DNA of 64,000 bases from Anaerosphaera multitolerans (GTDB lineage: Bacteria > Bacillota > Clostridia > Tissierellales > Peptoniphilaceae). The notes under the pieces were generated by a model that did no database searches, was not told the DNA's origin, and saw only the letters and a program-made list of their open reading frames with translations. The stretch lies in contig NZ_RLIH01000005.1 in assembly GCF_004006535.1 (NCBI RefSeq), positions 62,001-126,000 on the forward strand, given 5' to 3'. Below are positions 18,216 to 27,275 of the stretch, one piece after another (the stretch's first letter is position 1; every line of letters begins with the position of its first letter). A program made the position numbers and the translations under genes.

Positions 18216-20252
18216 TTATTCCTCAATGTTTATATTGAATAAGTCCCCTATAGTAGTATTAAATTCTTCTTTCGTATCTTCTACTTTGTCCTCTTTAATT
18301 TCCTCTACTTTTTCAACTTCAGCAGCTACTTCTTTTTGCTCTTCTTCAACTGCTGCTTCCTTAGGTTCTTCTATAAGAGCCTTTATTGAAAGAGAAACTT
18401 TTTTATTTTCTTCATCAATATCTGTAACTTTTACTGTGATTTCATCACCAATACTTAACTTGTCTGAAGGTTTTTCAACATGTTCTTTTGCAATTTGAGA
18501 AACGTGTAATAGACCATCCACTCCAGACTCCAATCTTACAAAGGCTCCAAAATCTAAAAGGTTAACTACTTTACCTTCAACTGAATCTCCAACTTTTACT
18601 GTACTTATAAATACATCCCAAGGTTTTTCAGTGGTTTGCTTTAAACCTAAGGCAATTCTATTTTTTTCTTCATCTACAGCTAAAACTTGAACCTTTACAG
18701 TTTGTCCTGAAGCAACTACATCGGAAGGGTGTTTAACTCTGTTCCATGAAAGTTCTGAAATATGAATTAAACCATCTACTCCGCCTAAGTCTACAAAGGC
18801 TCCAAAATTAGTAAGTCTTTGAACTATACCCTCAACTATATCACCTTCAGAAATTGATTCATAAACAGCTTTTTTCTTTAATTCAAGCTCTTCAGCTTCA
18901 ACAGTTTTTCTTGAAAGCACAATTTTTCTCTTACTTTTATCAAAATCTATAATATCACATAATAATTCTTGACCAACATATTTGGATAAATCACTTTGGA
19001 ATCTAATAGAAACATGAGATGCCGGAATAAAGGCATTTAAACCATTTAAATCAGCTGTTAAGCCACCCTTAACAACAGATTTCACTTTTACAGTTACTCT
19101 TTCTTTATTGTTGAACTTTTCTTCAATTTCATCCCATACTTTTATATTTTCCACTCTTCTATGAGAAAGAACAACGTTGCCATCTCCATCGTCCATCTTC
19201 ATGATAAAAACTTGGATTTTATCTCCTGGTTTAAATAAATCTGATGGATTAACGTCAGGATTATTTGTTAACTCTTCTTTTGAAATAATTCCATCAGCTC
19301 TATAGCCAATGTTCACCATTACTTCATTTTCATTTACAAATAATACTTCTCCCTCAACTACTTCTCCTCTTCTAACTCTCTTAAAAGAGCTTTCAATAGC
19401 TTCCATCATCTCATTATTACCAAAATTTTCCATACTACTAACAGCCTCCTTGATTACTGAATCCGGCGTAGAAGCACCGGCAGTAATACCTATTTTATTA
19501 AATTTTTTTAAAATATTATAATCAAAGTCCTTAATTGACTCTATTAAATATACATTTTTACAGTTTAATTTTGAAACTTCAAAAAGTTTTTTTGTATTGG
19601 AGCTTTTCTTACCTCCTAGGACAATCATAACATCTACTTCTTTTGAAAGTTCCAAGGCACTGTTTTGCCTATTTTTAGTTGCACTACAAATAGTATTATA
19701 AACTAAAACTTCATCTTTTGAAATATCTTTTATAAGATTTATTAGTTTTTTAAAATTTTCTTCATTATTTGTAGTTTGTGAAACGACGATAAGTTTTCCC
19801 TCTGGTAAGTTTTCCAGATCTTTTGCATCTTCAACGATTAATGCACTGTCGTTACAATAAGAATTTATACCTATGACTTCAGGATGATCTTTATTACCTA
19901 TAATAATAACATTATAACCCTTTTTATAGTTTTCTGCTACAATATCATATATAATTGATACTTTTTTACAAACACAATCAATTATTTCATTATTATTTTC
20001 TTTTATTTTATCTCTTATGCTTTTGTGAACTCCATGAGATCTGATAATAACCTTAGAATCTTTAATTCCTTCAATGGATTCGACTACCTTAACCCCTTTT
20101 GATTTTAATTCATTAACTACAAAATCATTATGGACTAAGTCTCCGAGACAACAAACGCCATAACCTGCATTTTCATTAGCAAGTTTAACTGCTCTTTTAA
20201 CTCCTCCACAAAATCCGGCATTTTTAGCTAGTACAACTTTAATTTTTTTCAA
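18216..20252 (-). CDS. ispH: IspH (HMBPP reductase) fused to ribosomal protein S1
   Basis: The N-terminal 280 residues are IspH, the 4Fe-4S enzyme of the last MEP step, with cysteines in KNAGFCGGVKRAV, IDCVCKKV and NTICSATKNR, and ITAGASTPDSVIKE near the end. Residues about 290-640 hold four S1 RNA-binding domains (for example VEGIVQRLTNFGAFVDLGG), followed by an acidic tail. This fusion is known in Clostridia. The reading frame opens with a TTG at 20252 touching its AGGAG. An ATT at 20243 has nine-base spacing and gives the usual MKVVLAKNAGFC N-terminus, so an AUU start is plausible. It overlaps plsC. Confidence 0.95.
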   Translation of the reverse strand: MKKIKVVLAKNAGFCGGVKRAVKLANENAGYGVCCLGDLVHNDFVVNELKSKGVKVVESIEGIKDSKVIIRSHGVHKSIRDKIKENNNEIIDCVCKKVSIIYDIVAENYKKGYNVIIIGNKDHPEVIGINSYCNDSALIVEDAKDLENLPEGKLIVVSQTTNNEENFKKLINLIKDISKDEVLVYNTICSATKNRQNSALELSKEVDVMIVLGGKKSSNTKKLFEVSKLNCKNVYLIESIKDFDYNILKKFNKIGITAGASTPDSVIKEAVSSMENFGNNEMMEAIESSFKRVRRGEVVEGEVLFVNENEVMVNIGYRADGIISKEELTNNPDVNPSDLFKPGDKIQVFIMKMDDGDGNVVLSHRRVENIKVWDEIEEKFNNKERVTVKVKSVVKGGLTADLNGLNAFIPASHVSIRFQSDLSKYVGQELLCDIIDFDKSKRKIVLSRKTVEAEELELKKKAVYESISEGDIVEGIVQRLTNFGAFVDLGGVDGLIHISELSWNRVKHPSDVVASGQTVKVQVLAVDEEKNRIALGLKQTTEKPWDVFISTVKVGDSVEGKVVNLLDFGAFVRLESGVDGLLHVSQIAKEHVEKPSDKLSIGDEITVKVTDIDEENKKVSLSIKALIEEPKEAAVEEEQKEVAAEVEKVEEIKEDKVEDTKEEFNTTIGDLFNINIEE

Positions 20253-20817
20253 CTCCTGAATAAATAGACTTTAAAATATCTACTGCAATTTTTTCATACT
20301 GCTCCGGTGTTTGCTTGGGAAATTCTCTAATATCTATGGGTTCCTTTATAAGTAATTTCATTTTTTTAAAAGGAAAGTAATTTCCTTGAATATAAACCGG
20401 AACTATTAAAGCGGAACCTCTATGTGCTATTACAGCAGCTCCCGCCTTAGCATTTGAATAATTTACTTCCTTAACCCTGGTACCTTCCATAAAAATACCT
20501 ATCGCTTTATTTTCTTTGAGCAGACGCATAGATGTTTTAATAGCTTTAATATCTACTGCATCTCTATCAACAGCAAAGGCACCAAGTGCGGATATTAAAT
20601 TTCCAAGTAATGGAACTTCCCACAATTCTTTTTTTGCCATCCAATGAATTTGAAATTTAATAAGCGCTGAAACAAAAATAGGATCCCAATTACTTTTATG
20701 GTTAGGACATATAACTAAGGGAACTCCCATAGGTATTTTCTCATAGTCAACTATTTCAAATCTGTATAATATTTTAAAAATGATAAATCCTATAGTTCTG
20801 ATAAATTTATATAACAC
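20239..20817 (-). CDS. plsC: 1-acyl-sn-glycerol-3-phosphate acyltransferase
   Basis: PlsC acylates lysophosphatidic acid to phosphatidic acid at the membrane. The H(X)4D motif is CPNHKSNWDP (about 38-47) and the substrate motif is FMEGTRVK (about 113). PVYIQGN further on fits the family. A hydrophobic N-terminus probably associates with the membrane. GTG start with AAGGGG upstream, overlapping the cmk stop. The cmk-plsC-ispH/S1 order is common in Clostridia. Confidence 0.92.
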   Translation of the reverse strand: MLYKFIRTIGFIIFKILYRFEIVDYEKIPMGVPLVICPNHKSNWDPIFVSALIKFQIHWMAKKELWEVPLLGNLISALGAFAVDRDAVDIKAIKTSMRLLKENKAIGIFMEGTRVKEVNYSNAKAGAAVIAHRGSALIVPVYIQGNYFPFKKMKLLIKEPIDIREFPKQTPEQYEKIAVDILKSIYSGVEKN

Positions 20818-21458
20818 TAATTTCCCCTTATTACCTTTAACATAAAATTTAAATTATCTTCTAAATTCATATTGCTATTGTCTAGAAATATGGCATCATC
20901 AGCTTTTATTAAAGGCGAATTTTCTCTATTTTCGTCATTATAATCCCTTTTAGCTATCTCTTCTTTTATGGATTTTAAATCTGTATCTATTCCATTATCT
21001 AAAAGTTGTTTATATCTTCTTTTAGCTCTTGCTTCAATTGAAGCGGTTAAGAAAAATTTATAGTCGGCATCTTTTAATACCACTGTACCTATATCTCTTC
21101 CTTCCATTACTACAGATTTCCTCAAAGCAATATTTCTTTGAATATCCACTAATTTTTTTCTTACTATGTCTATTTTTGATATATCTGAGGCTAGTTTTGA
21201 AATTTCCTCAGTTCTAATTAAATCTGAAACATCTTCATTATCTAAATAAATTTTCCCATTTATAAAATCAATAGTTGTATCACTAAGCATACTTCTAATT
21301 TCATTATAAGTTCTTTTATTTAAATTAATACTCTTTAAGGCTATAGCTCTATACATAGCACCTGTATCAATGTATTCAATATTTAATTCTTCTGCGAGAA
21401 GTTTTGCAAGTGTGCTTTTACCGCTTCCAGCAGGTCCATCTATTGCTATAGATAACAT
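20817..21458 (-). CDS. cmk: Cytidylate kinase
   Basis: Cmk phosphorylates CMP/dCMP. The P-loop is IDGPAGSGKSTLAK at the N-terminus; VMEGRDIGTVV (about 115) and ASIEARAKRRYKQL are CMP-kinase signatures. The ATG at 21458 follows GGAGGA by a few bases; the frame is open seven codons upstream but without support. An intrinsic-terminator hairpin ends exactly at the RBS, and the promoter lies 95 bp upstream, so the operon may be attenuated. Confidence 0.95.
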   Translation of the reverse strand: MLSIAIDGPAGSGKSTLAKLLAEELNIEYIDTGAMYRAIALKSINLNKRTYNEIRSMLSDTTIDFINGKIYLDNEDVSDLIRTEEISKLASDISKIDIVRKKLVDIQRNIALRKSVVMEGRDIGTVVLKDADYKFFLTASIEARAKRRYKQLLDNGIDTDLKSIKEEIAKRDYNDENRENSPLIKADDAIFLDNSNMNLEDNLNFMLKVIRGN

Positions 21459-21467
21459 TATTCCTCC

Positions 21468-21492
21468 AAAAAAAATCACTGAACCCAGTGAT
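21468..21492 (-). terminator. Leader terminator abutting the cmk RBS (putative attenuator)
   Basis: Minus strand ATCACTG, loop GGTT, CAGTGAT, then eight T residues that run straight into the GGAGG RBS of cmk. The promoter lies upstream of this hairpin with no gene in between, so the terminator acts on cmk's own transcript. An alternative arm at 21526-21536 can pair with 21487-21496 and would disrupt it. Confidence 0.65.
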
Positions 21493-21551
21493 CTTAAAAC
21501 TTAATCTATATAGTAAAATTCCACCTAAGAAACACTCCCTATAATAGAATT

Positions 21552-21580
21552 ATTATAACTTATTAACGTCTAAATAACAA
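21552..21580 (-). promoter_or_regulatory. SigA-type promoter of cmk-plsC-ispH/S1
   Basis: TTGTTA (21575-21580), 17-bp spacer, TATAAT (21552-21557) on the minus strand. Predicted initiation near 21545 gives a leader of about 87 nt. Confidence 0.78.
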
Positions 21581-21603
21581 GAATAATTCCAAGCTGTTCC
21601 TAA

Positions 21604-22812
21604 TTAAACGCTGTTTCCGGCTAAATATCCTGTAGAATTGGCTATTTGAATATTAAAGCCTCCCGTCAAAGCATCAACGTCTAAAACCTCGCCGCAGAAA
21701 TACAAATTCGGTACTTTTTTAGACTCTAAAGTAGAAGGATTTAATTCCCTTATTGATATTCCCCCGCTAGTTACAATAGCCGCATTGATATTTAGTAACC
21801 CCTTAAAAGTTAATGGCATATTTTTTATTGAATTTACCAATCTGTGTCTTTCTTCTTTTGTTATTTCATTTACAAATTTATTACTCTTAACTTTAGAAAT
21901 ATCTAATATTATGGGAATAAATTTTTTAGGCAACAAATCTATCAAAGAATTTTTTATTTCCTTATTAATATTTTTTTCGAAATCTCTTAATAACCTATTC
22001 TCTAATTTTTCAAAATTCAAAGCAGGCTTTAAATCCAAAAAAAGCTTAAAATCCTCTAGTCTATTAATATAACTTGATGTTCTAAGAACTATAGGTCCTG
22101 TAATTCCAAAGTGAGCAAACAGCAAATCTCCAAACTCTTCATGTAGAATTTTTTTATTTCTCACAGTCTTTAAAGTGACATTTTTTAAAGTAATTCCCTG
22201 TAATTCCTCTAAAAAATCATCTTTAAGCTCAATTGGTACTAATCCCGGATACAAGTCTTCCACCTTTAATCCTAAATCTCTAGCAAACTTATATCCATCT
22301 CCTGTTGAACCTGTAGCAGCATAAGATATGCCACCAGTTGCAATAATTACAGCGTCAAAATTTTTTCTAGTATTATTATAATCTAAAATAAAACCGATTT
22401 TACTATTCAATATGGAATCGACTTTTGTATTTAACTTTATTTCTACATCTACATCCTTAAGCATTTTTTCGTATGTTTTTATAACGTCTGAGGACTTATC
22501 ACTGTTGGGAAAGACTCTATTTCCTCTTTCAATTTTATATTTTAGCCCGTATTTTTCAAAAAGTTCTAGCGTATCATAATTTGACATTGAATATAAAGCA
22601 GAATATAAAAACTTCCCATTTCTTACAATTTCATCAAAATATTCCGATATATCTCTATAATTAGTAAGGTTACATCTTCCCTTTCCGGTTATAAACAATT
22701 TTTTTCCTAACTTTTCATTTTTTTCAAATAAGGTTACGTCATTATTCTTAGCAGCACAATAGGCTGCCATCATTCCAGAAGGTCCTCCTCCTATAACAGC
22801 TACTTTTTTCAT
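21604..22812 (-). CDS. HI0933/BaiN-family flavoprotein
   Basis: This FAD-dependent oxidoreductase of the HI0933/YhiN family has 402 residues. The N-terminal Rossmann motif is VIGGGPSGMMAAYCA; GKGRCNLTN (about 43) and ATGGISYAATGSTGDG (about 155) are family signatures, and the C-terminus carries CGEVLDVDALTGGFNIQIA. BaiN in bile-acid degraders belongs to this family, but the substrate here is unknown. It is the last gene of the long asp23 operon, directly after mnmM. Confidence 0.88.
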   Translation of the reverse strand: MKKVAVIGGGPSGMMAAYCAAKNNDVTLFEKNEKLGKKLFITGKGRCNLTNYRDISEYFDEIVRNGKFLYSALYSMSNYDTLELFEKYGLKYKIERGNRVFPNSDKSSDVIKTYEKMLKDVDVEIKLNTKVDSILNSKIGFILDYNNTRKNFDAVIIATGGISYAATGSTGDGYKFARDLGLKVEDLYPGLVPIELKDDFLEELQGITLKNVTLKTVRNKKILHEEFGDLLFAHFGITGPIVLRTSSYINRLEDFKLFLDLKPALNFEKLENRLLRDFEKNINKEIKNSLIDLLPKKFIPIILDISKVKSNKFVNEITKEERHRLVNSIKNMPLTFKGLLNINAAIVTSGGISIRELNPSTLESKKVPNLYFCGEVLDVDALTGGFNIQIANSTGYLAGNSV

Positions 22813-23376
22813 CTATCTTCTCCCAATTAAATATACTATTGGCGGATTATTTTTTTGATTAAAAAATTCTCTCTTCTCCACTAAAAATAATTTCTGATTT
22901 AGATTTTTTAAATATTCCTCTACTCCATTTCTTTCTTCAAGAGAATTTTCATGTCCTAAATAGGAAACTATTATTAAAACTCCGCTTTTAGATAGAAGAT
23001 TAAGAGATTTCTCTATTGCCTTCACAGTACTTTCTCTCAGTGTTGTTATTTTTTTATCAGATTTAGGCAAGTAACCCAAATTAAATATTATAAGTTCCAG
23101 TTGTGAAGTTATATCTTCTTCAAGTTCACTGTGACATTTATTAAATAATTTAAAATTGTCATAACCATTGTCCAACAAGAGTTTTTTAGTATCTCGAATT
23201 GCCTCTTCTTGTATGTCATATCCATATAGAGTACCCTTTTCCCCTAACTTTGATATGATTTTTAAACTATCATGACCTCTCCCGACAGTGGCATCTAAAC
23301 AACACTTATTTTTTAAATCCATATTTTCTATTACTTCATCTACAATTTCTCTATAATTAAATTTAACTATTCTCAT
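22813..23376 (-). CDS. mnmM: tRNA 5-aminomethyl-2-thiouridine methyltransferase-like protein
   Basis: Class I SAM methyltransferase of the rRNA_methylase/YtqB family, shown in other Firmicutes to act as MnmM, which methylates nm5s2U34 in tRNA. Motif I is CLDATVGRGHDSL; NLGYLPKSDK with TTLRESTVKAI is typical of the family and differs from DPPY-type enzymes. 187 residues, full length. The assignment to tRNA is from family knowledge. It lies 2 bp after rluB. Confidence 0.82.
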   Translation of the reverse strand: MRIVKFNYREIVDEVIENMDLKNKCCLDATVGRGHDSLKIISKLGEKGTLYGYDIQEEAIRDTKKLLLDNGYDNFKLFNKCHSELEEDITSQLELIIFNLGYLPKSDKKITTLRESTVKAIEKSLNLLSKSGVLIIVSYLGHENSLEERNGVEEYLKNLNQKLFLVEKREFFNQKNNPPIVYLIGRR

Positions 23377-23378
23377 TT

Positions 23379-24086
23379 TTATTTTAATTTTTTTAAATAC
23401 TTAACTTCTTCCTCATTTAAATACCTATAATTCCCTACTTCCAAGTCGCCAAGTTCCAAATCTCCAATAGAAATTCGCTTTAGTTTTTTCACCGGATGAT
23501 TTATTTTTTCAAACATCAACTTCACTTGGTGGTTCTTACCTTCATGGATTACAACTTCAATTATACTATCTTTTTCAAAAGCTTTAAGAATTTTAACTTT
23601 AGCCGGTGCATACTTTTCTCTTCCAACCATAACACCTTTTCTCAAAATATTAAGCTCATTTTTATTAGGTCTGCCTTCCACCGTTGCAATATACTTTTTC
23701 TCAATTATATTTTTAGGATGAGTTAATTTATTTGTAACTTCCCCATCATCTGTTAGTAAAATTAAACCTGTAGTATCAATATCCAATCTTCCTACTGGAT
23801 ATAATCTACTGTCATTTTCCACTAAATCTATAACTGTTCTCCTACCCTTTTCATCACTTGCAGTTGAAACCACACCTAAAGGTTTATTAAGTAGGATATA
23901 AGTATGTTTTTTAATAATTTTTAATCTTTTACCGTCAAGATAAACTCTATCTTTTTCAGGGTCTACAATATAGCCCAGTTCTTTAACTATTTCATCATTT
24001 ACTTTAACTCTGCCCTCTAAAATATACTCTTCTGACTTTCTCCTAGAAGCAGCACCGCTGTGAGCCATGTATTTTTGTAATCTCAT
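23379..24086 (-). CDS. rluB: Pseudouridine synthase of the RsuA/RluB family
   Basis: An N-terminal S4 domain (MRLQKYMAHSGAASRRKSEE) is followed by the synthase domain with the catalytic Asp in YPVGRLDIDTTGLILLTDDG. EGKNHQVKLMFE is the conserved C-terminal motif. The family modifies 23S rRNA (RluB) or 16S rRNA (RsuA); position next to scpAB is typical of the Firmicutes RluB. ATG with GGAGGA upstream, overlapping the scpB stop by one base. Confidence 0.93.
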   Translation of the reverse strand: MRLQKYMAHSGAASRRKSEEYILEGRVKVNDEIVKELGYIVDPEKDRVYLDGKRLKIIKKHTYILLNKPLGVVSTASDEKGRRTVIDLVENDSRLYPVGRLDIDTTGLILLTDDGEVTNKLTHPKNIIEKKYIATVEGRPNKNELNILRKGVMVGREKYAPAKVKILKAFEKDSIIEVVIHEGKNHQVKLMFEKINHPVKKLKRISIGDLELGDLEVGNYRYLNEEEVKYLKKLK

Positions 24087-24628
24087 TATTCCTCCAAAAA
24101 ACTCATTTTTATTTGACTTTCGTCTTCTATTGAAGGCAAATCATCTAGTGACCTTAGACCAAATTTTTTTAAAAACTCTTCAGTAGTCTCATAGATGTTT
24201 GGCTTCCCAATTCTATCAAGTTGGCCTGTAACTTCTATAAGCCCAAAATCAACTAGGGATTTAATACTTGAATCACACTTTACTCCTCTAATTTCTTCCA
24301 CTTCTATCTTAGTTACAGGTTGTTTATAAGCTATAATTGAAAGGGTCTCAAGTGAAGCATTTGAAAGATTTTTTTTGTTTTTAGTACTGACAAACTCACT
24401 TATAAAATCATAGTTTTCAGGCTTTGTACTAAGTTGAAAACTATCATTTATTTGAGAAAGTCTAAGTCCTCTACTTTCATTTTCACAATCATTTTGCAAA
24501 TCAAGTAATAAATCTCTCGTTTTTTGTGGAGATAATTTTAGAACCTTAGCTAAGTCCAATACTTCTACAGGTTCAGCCCACGCAAATAAAATACCTTCAA
24601 TTATTGATTTAAGCTTTTCATCCTTCAA
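24086..24628 (-). CDS. scpB: Segregation and condensation protein B
   Basis: ScpB, with ScpA, bridges Smc in chromosome condensation. Two winged-helix domains are visible; ETLSIIAYKQPVTKIEVEEI and RGVKCDSSIKSLVDFGLI are the most conserved segments. 180 residues. TTG start with AAGGAGAG seven bases upstream; overlaps scpA by 11 bp. Confidence 0.95.
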   Translation of the reverse strand: MKDEKLKSIIEGILFAWAEPVEVLDLAKVLKLSPQKTRDLLLDLQNDCENESRGLRLSQINDSFQLSTKPENYDFISEFVSTKNKKNLSNASLETLSIIAYKQPVTKIEVEEIRGVKCDSSIKSLVDFGLIEVTGQLDRIGKPNIYETTEEFLKKFGLRSLDDLPSIEDESQIKMSFLEE

Positions 24629-25343
24629 CTGATTCTCTCCTTAACACTTCTATATCATCAAAATAATCTGTTTGTCTAACTATTATTTCTCCCACCCTTA
24701 CAAGTTCTAAAATAGCTAAAAAATATGATATGATTTCATCTACAAAAGCATAATCTCCAATTAAATCTGAAAATAAAAATTTCCTATCTCTTTGAAGTTT
24801 TTTTACAATTATTTCATTGGCTTTTTCTAAAGGAAAATCATCACTATAAATTTCAGAAACCTGAACTTTTCTGCTACTTCTCTCTATAATTTTTTTCATA
24901 GTTTTAAATAAACTATCTACATTACAGTTTTTAAGAAAATCCAATTCATCTATTGTCGAGAAATCATCTTGAAGCTTATAGAAGGCCTTTAACTCATAAA
25001 TTTCAGACTCCCTAAGTTTTTCGGAAACTTCCTTATATCTCTCATACTCTAAAATCTTCTGAACCAATTCAAATCTTGGGTCTTCCTCTTCATCCTCATC
25101 TTCTTCGATTTTTACTTTTGGCAATAACATTTTTGATTTAATTTCCAATAGCGTACTTGCCATAACAATAAAGTCGCTTGTTAAGTCCATATTAATTTTA
25201 TTAGCATCGGAAATATACTCTAAAAATTGACTTGTAATGAGGTGAATTGGAATATCGTAAATATCAACTTCATTCTTTTTAATTAAATCTATTAAAAGAT
25301 CCATAGGACCTTCATAGATTTTTAAATTAACCTTATATTCCAT
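24618..25343 (-). CDS. scpA: Segregation and condensation protein A
   Basis: Kleisin subunit of the Smc-ScpAB complex. The N-terminal IYEGPMDLLIDLIKKNEVDIYDIPI is diagnostic, followed by TSDFIVMASTLLEIKSKMLLP. The C-terminal part forms the winged helix that binds the Smc head (SYFLAILELVRVGEI). 241 residues. It overlaps the upstream protease gene by 11 bp and has only a weak RBS, suggesting coupling. Confidence 0.95.
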   Translation of the reverse strand: MEYKVNLKIYEGPMDLLIDLIKKNEVDIYDIPIHLITSQFLEYISDANKINMDLTSDFIVMASTLLEIKSKMLLPKVKIEEDEDEEEDPRFELVQKILEYERYKEVSEKLRESEIYELKAFYKLQDDFSTIDELDFLKNCNVDSLFKTMKKIIERSSRKVQVSEIYSDDFPLEKANEIIVKKLQRDRKFLFSDLIGDYAFVDEIISYFLAILELVRVGEIIVRQTDYFDDIEVLRRESVEG

Positions 25344-25947
25344 ATAATTTAAATCCTAAAGAAACTATAAGCTCTATAATTTTAAATATAATAGGCGCTA
25401 TAACTCTATTTACAACTCCAGAAAATAAAAGTATTATTAAAACAAAATAAAAATATTTTTCATATTTATAAAAATAAAATTCTAATTTTTCAGGCAATAA
25501 ACTTGCCACTACCTTAGAACCATCTAAAGGAGGTAGTGGAACTAAATTAAACACTCCAAGCATTACATTATACCACAATATTTCACTAAACAAAGGAGTT
25601 ATAGCCCAATTGTTCATATATGAAAATATAAAAGCTATCCCAAAAATTAAGGCCATTAAAAAATTCGCACAAACTCCCGCTATTGATACAAGTATTGTAG
25701 ATGCTTTTCTATTTCCTTTAAATTTATAAGGATTTATAGGTACTGCCTTTGCCCATCCAATCTTTAAAACTACCATTGAAAGAAGACCTACTGGGTCTAA
25801 ATGGTTTAACGGATTTAAAGATAATCTTCCTTCAGATTTTGCGGTATCATCACCCAATAGGTAAGCTGCATAACCGTGAGCTACTTCATGAGGAATAATA
25901 GCCACTAAAAGTGAAATAATCCTATAAATTAAACTTGTTAAATTCAT
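25333..25947 (-). CDS. Site-2 protease family zinc metalloprotease
   Basis: M50-family intramembrane protease with about five TM helices. The zinc motif HEVAH occurs in IIPHEVAHGYAAY (about 19-31), and the second site motif is NLVPLPPLDGSKV with the metal-binding Asp. It is the short form without PDZ, usually found next to scpA in Clostridia. Its substrate is unknown. ATG with GAGGTTAAT upstream. Confidence 0.92.
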   Translation of the reverse strand: MNLTSLIYRIISLLVAIIPHEVAHGYAAYLLGDDTAKSEGRLSLNPLNHLDPVGLLSMVVLKIGWAKAVPINPYKFKGNRKASTILVSIAGVCANFLMALIFGIAFIFSYMNNWAITPLFSEILWYNVMLGVFNLVPLPPLDGSKVVASLLPEKLEFYFYKYEKYFYFVLIILLFSGVVNRVIAPIIFKIIELIVSLGFKLYGI

Positions 25948-25954
25948 ATTAACC

Positions 25955-27259
25955 TCATTCTATTTCTTTTATAATAAGTTTATAAGGGTCCTTGTTTTTT
26001 TCTCCGATTTCAAAAGATTTTAAAACATCATTTGAAATTTCATTGATTATATTCTCTTTCTCAGTATATATAGTCGCCAATAAATCTCCTGATTTTACAT
26101 ATTCATCTATTTTTTTATTTAACAATATCCCGGCACCTAAATCTATTTGAGATTCTTTAGTTTCTCTTCCCGCTCCCAAATTTTTAGAAGCTTCTCCTAT
26201 TTCCAAGGCATTAATAGATTTTATGTACCCATCTTTATTAGCAAATATATCTTTTTTAATCTTAGATATTTTAAATTTACTGGTATCTTCAATATAAGTT
26301 ACGTCTCCACCTTGAGCTATTACTAATTCCTTGAATTTCTCCAAAGCAGCTCCATTTTTCAAATTTTCTTCCACTAATTTACGAGCATCAATCTCCCTTG
26401 TGACCTTTCCCGCTAAAAGTAAAAGTTTTGAACTGATACTTAGACATAATTCTGTTAAATCCTTTGGACCTTTACCAGATAAAGTATTTACAGCTTCAAT
26501 CACTTCAAGTGAATTTCCAACAGCATAACCTAAAGGTTCATTCATATTTGTAATAACTGCCATTGTGTTTCTATTAAATTTCTTACCTAAACTCACCATC
26601 ATATTTGAAAGTTTTTCAGCATCTTCAACAGTTTTCATAAAAGCTCCTGAGCCTACTTTTACGTCTAAAATTAATGCATCAGCGCCTACGGCAATTTTTT
26701 TACTTAGTATTGAGCTTGAAATTAAACTTAGATTATCTACTGTAGCAGTGGCATCTCTTAAAGCATATAGTTTTTTATCTGCAGGAGTAACTTCTCCAGT
26801 TTGACCACAGATTGAGATTTTTATTTTATTAGTGTTTTCAATAAATTCTTCTATTGAAAGTTCTACATTAAAACCTTTAATTGATTCCAGTTTATCTAAA
26901 GTACCACCAGTATGACCTAAGCCCCTACCGCTCATTTTAGCAAAGGGTACACCGCAACTGGCAACTAATGGACCTACCACTAATGTCGTAGTATCACCAA
27001 CACCTCCTGTAGAGTGTTTGTCTACTTTAATTCCATTAATTTTACTTAAATCAATTACATCTCCGGAATTAATCATGGCTTCAGTTAAATAATAGGTTTC
27101 TTCTAAACTTAATCCGTTGAAGTAAATAGCCATTAACAATGCTGAAACTTGATAATCTTTAATTTCATCCTTTGTATAACCATTGACAAAATAATAAATC
27201 TCTTCTTTTGTCAACGGAATATCCAATTTCTTTTTTTCAATTATTTCATACATATTCAT
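25955..27259 (-). CDS. pdp: Pyrimidine-nucleoside phosphorylase
   Basis: It cleaves thymidine/uridine to base and (deoxy)ribose-1-phosphate. KVDKHSTGGVGDTTTLVV (about 79-96), SGRGLGHTGGTLDKLES and LILDVKVGSGAFMK are signatures of the DeoA/Pdp family. The 434 residues and the Firmicutes context favour Pdp over DeoA. It is adjacent to a purine phosphorylase, giving a nucleoside salvage pair. ATG with AGGTG upstream. Confidence 0.93.
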   Translation of the reverse strand: MNMYEIIEKKKLDIPLTKEEIYYFVNGYTKDEIKDYQVSALLMAIYFNGLSLEETYYLTEAMINSGDVIDLSKINGIKVDKHSTGGVGDTTTLVVGPLVASCGVPFAKMSGRGLGHTGGTLDKLESIKGFNVELSIEEFIENTNKIKISICGQTGEVTPADKKLYALRDATATVDNLSLISSSILSKKIAVGADALILDVKVGSGAFMKTVEDAEKLSNMMVSLGKKFNRNTMAVITNMNEPLGYAVGNSLEVIEAVNTLSGKGPKDLTELCLSISSKLLLLAGKVTREIDARKLVEENLKNGAALEKFKELVIAQGGDVTYIEDTSKFKISKIKKDIFANKDGYIKSINALEIGEASKNLGAGRETKESQIDLGAGILLNKKIDEYVKSGDLLATIYTEKENIINEISNDVLKSFEIGEKNKDPYKLIIKEIE

Positions 27260-27275
27260 AGAGCACCTACTACGC

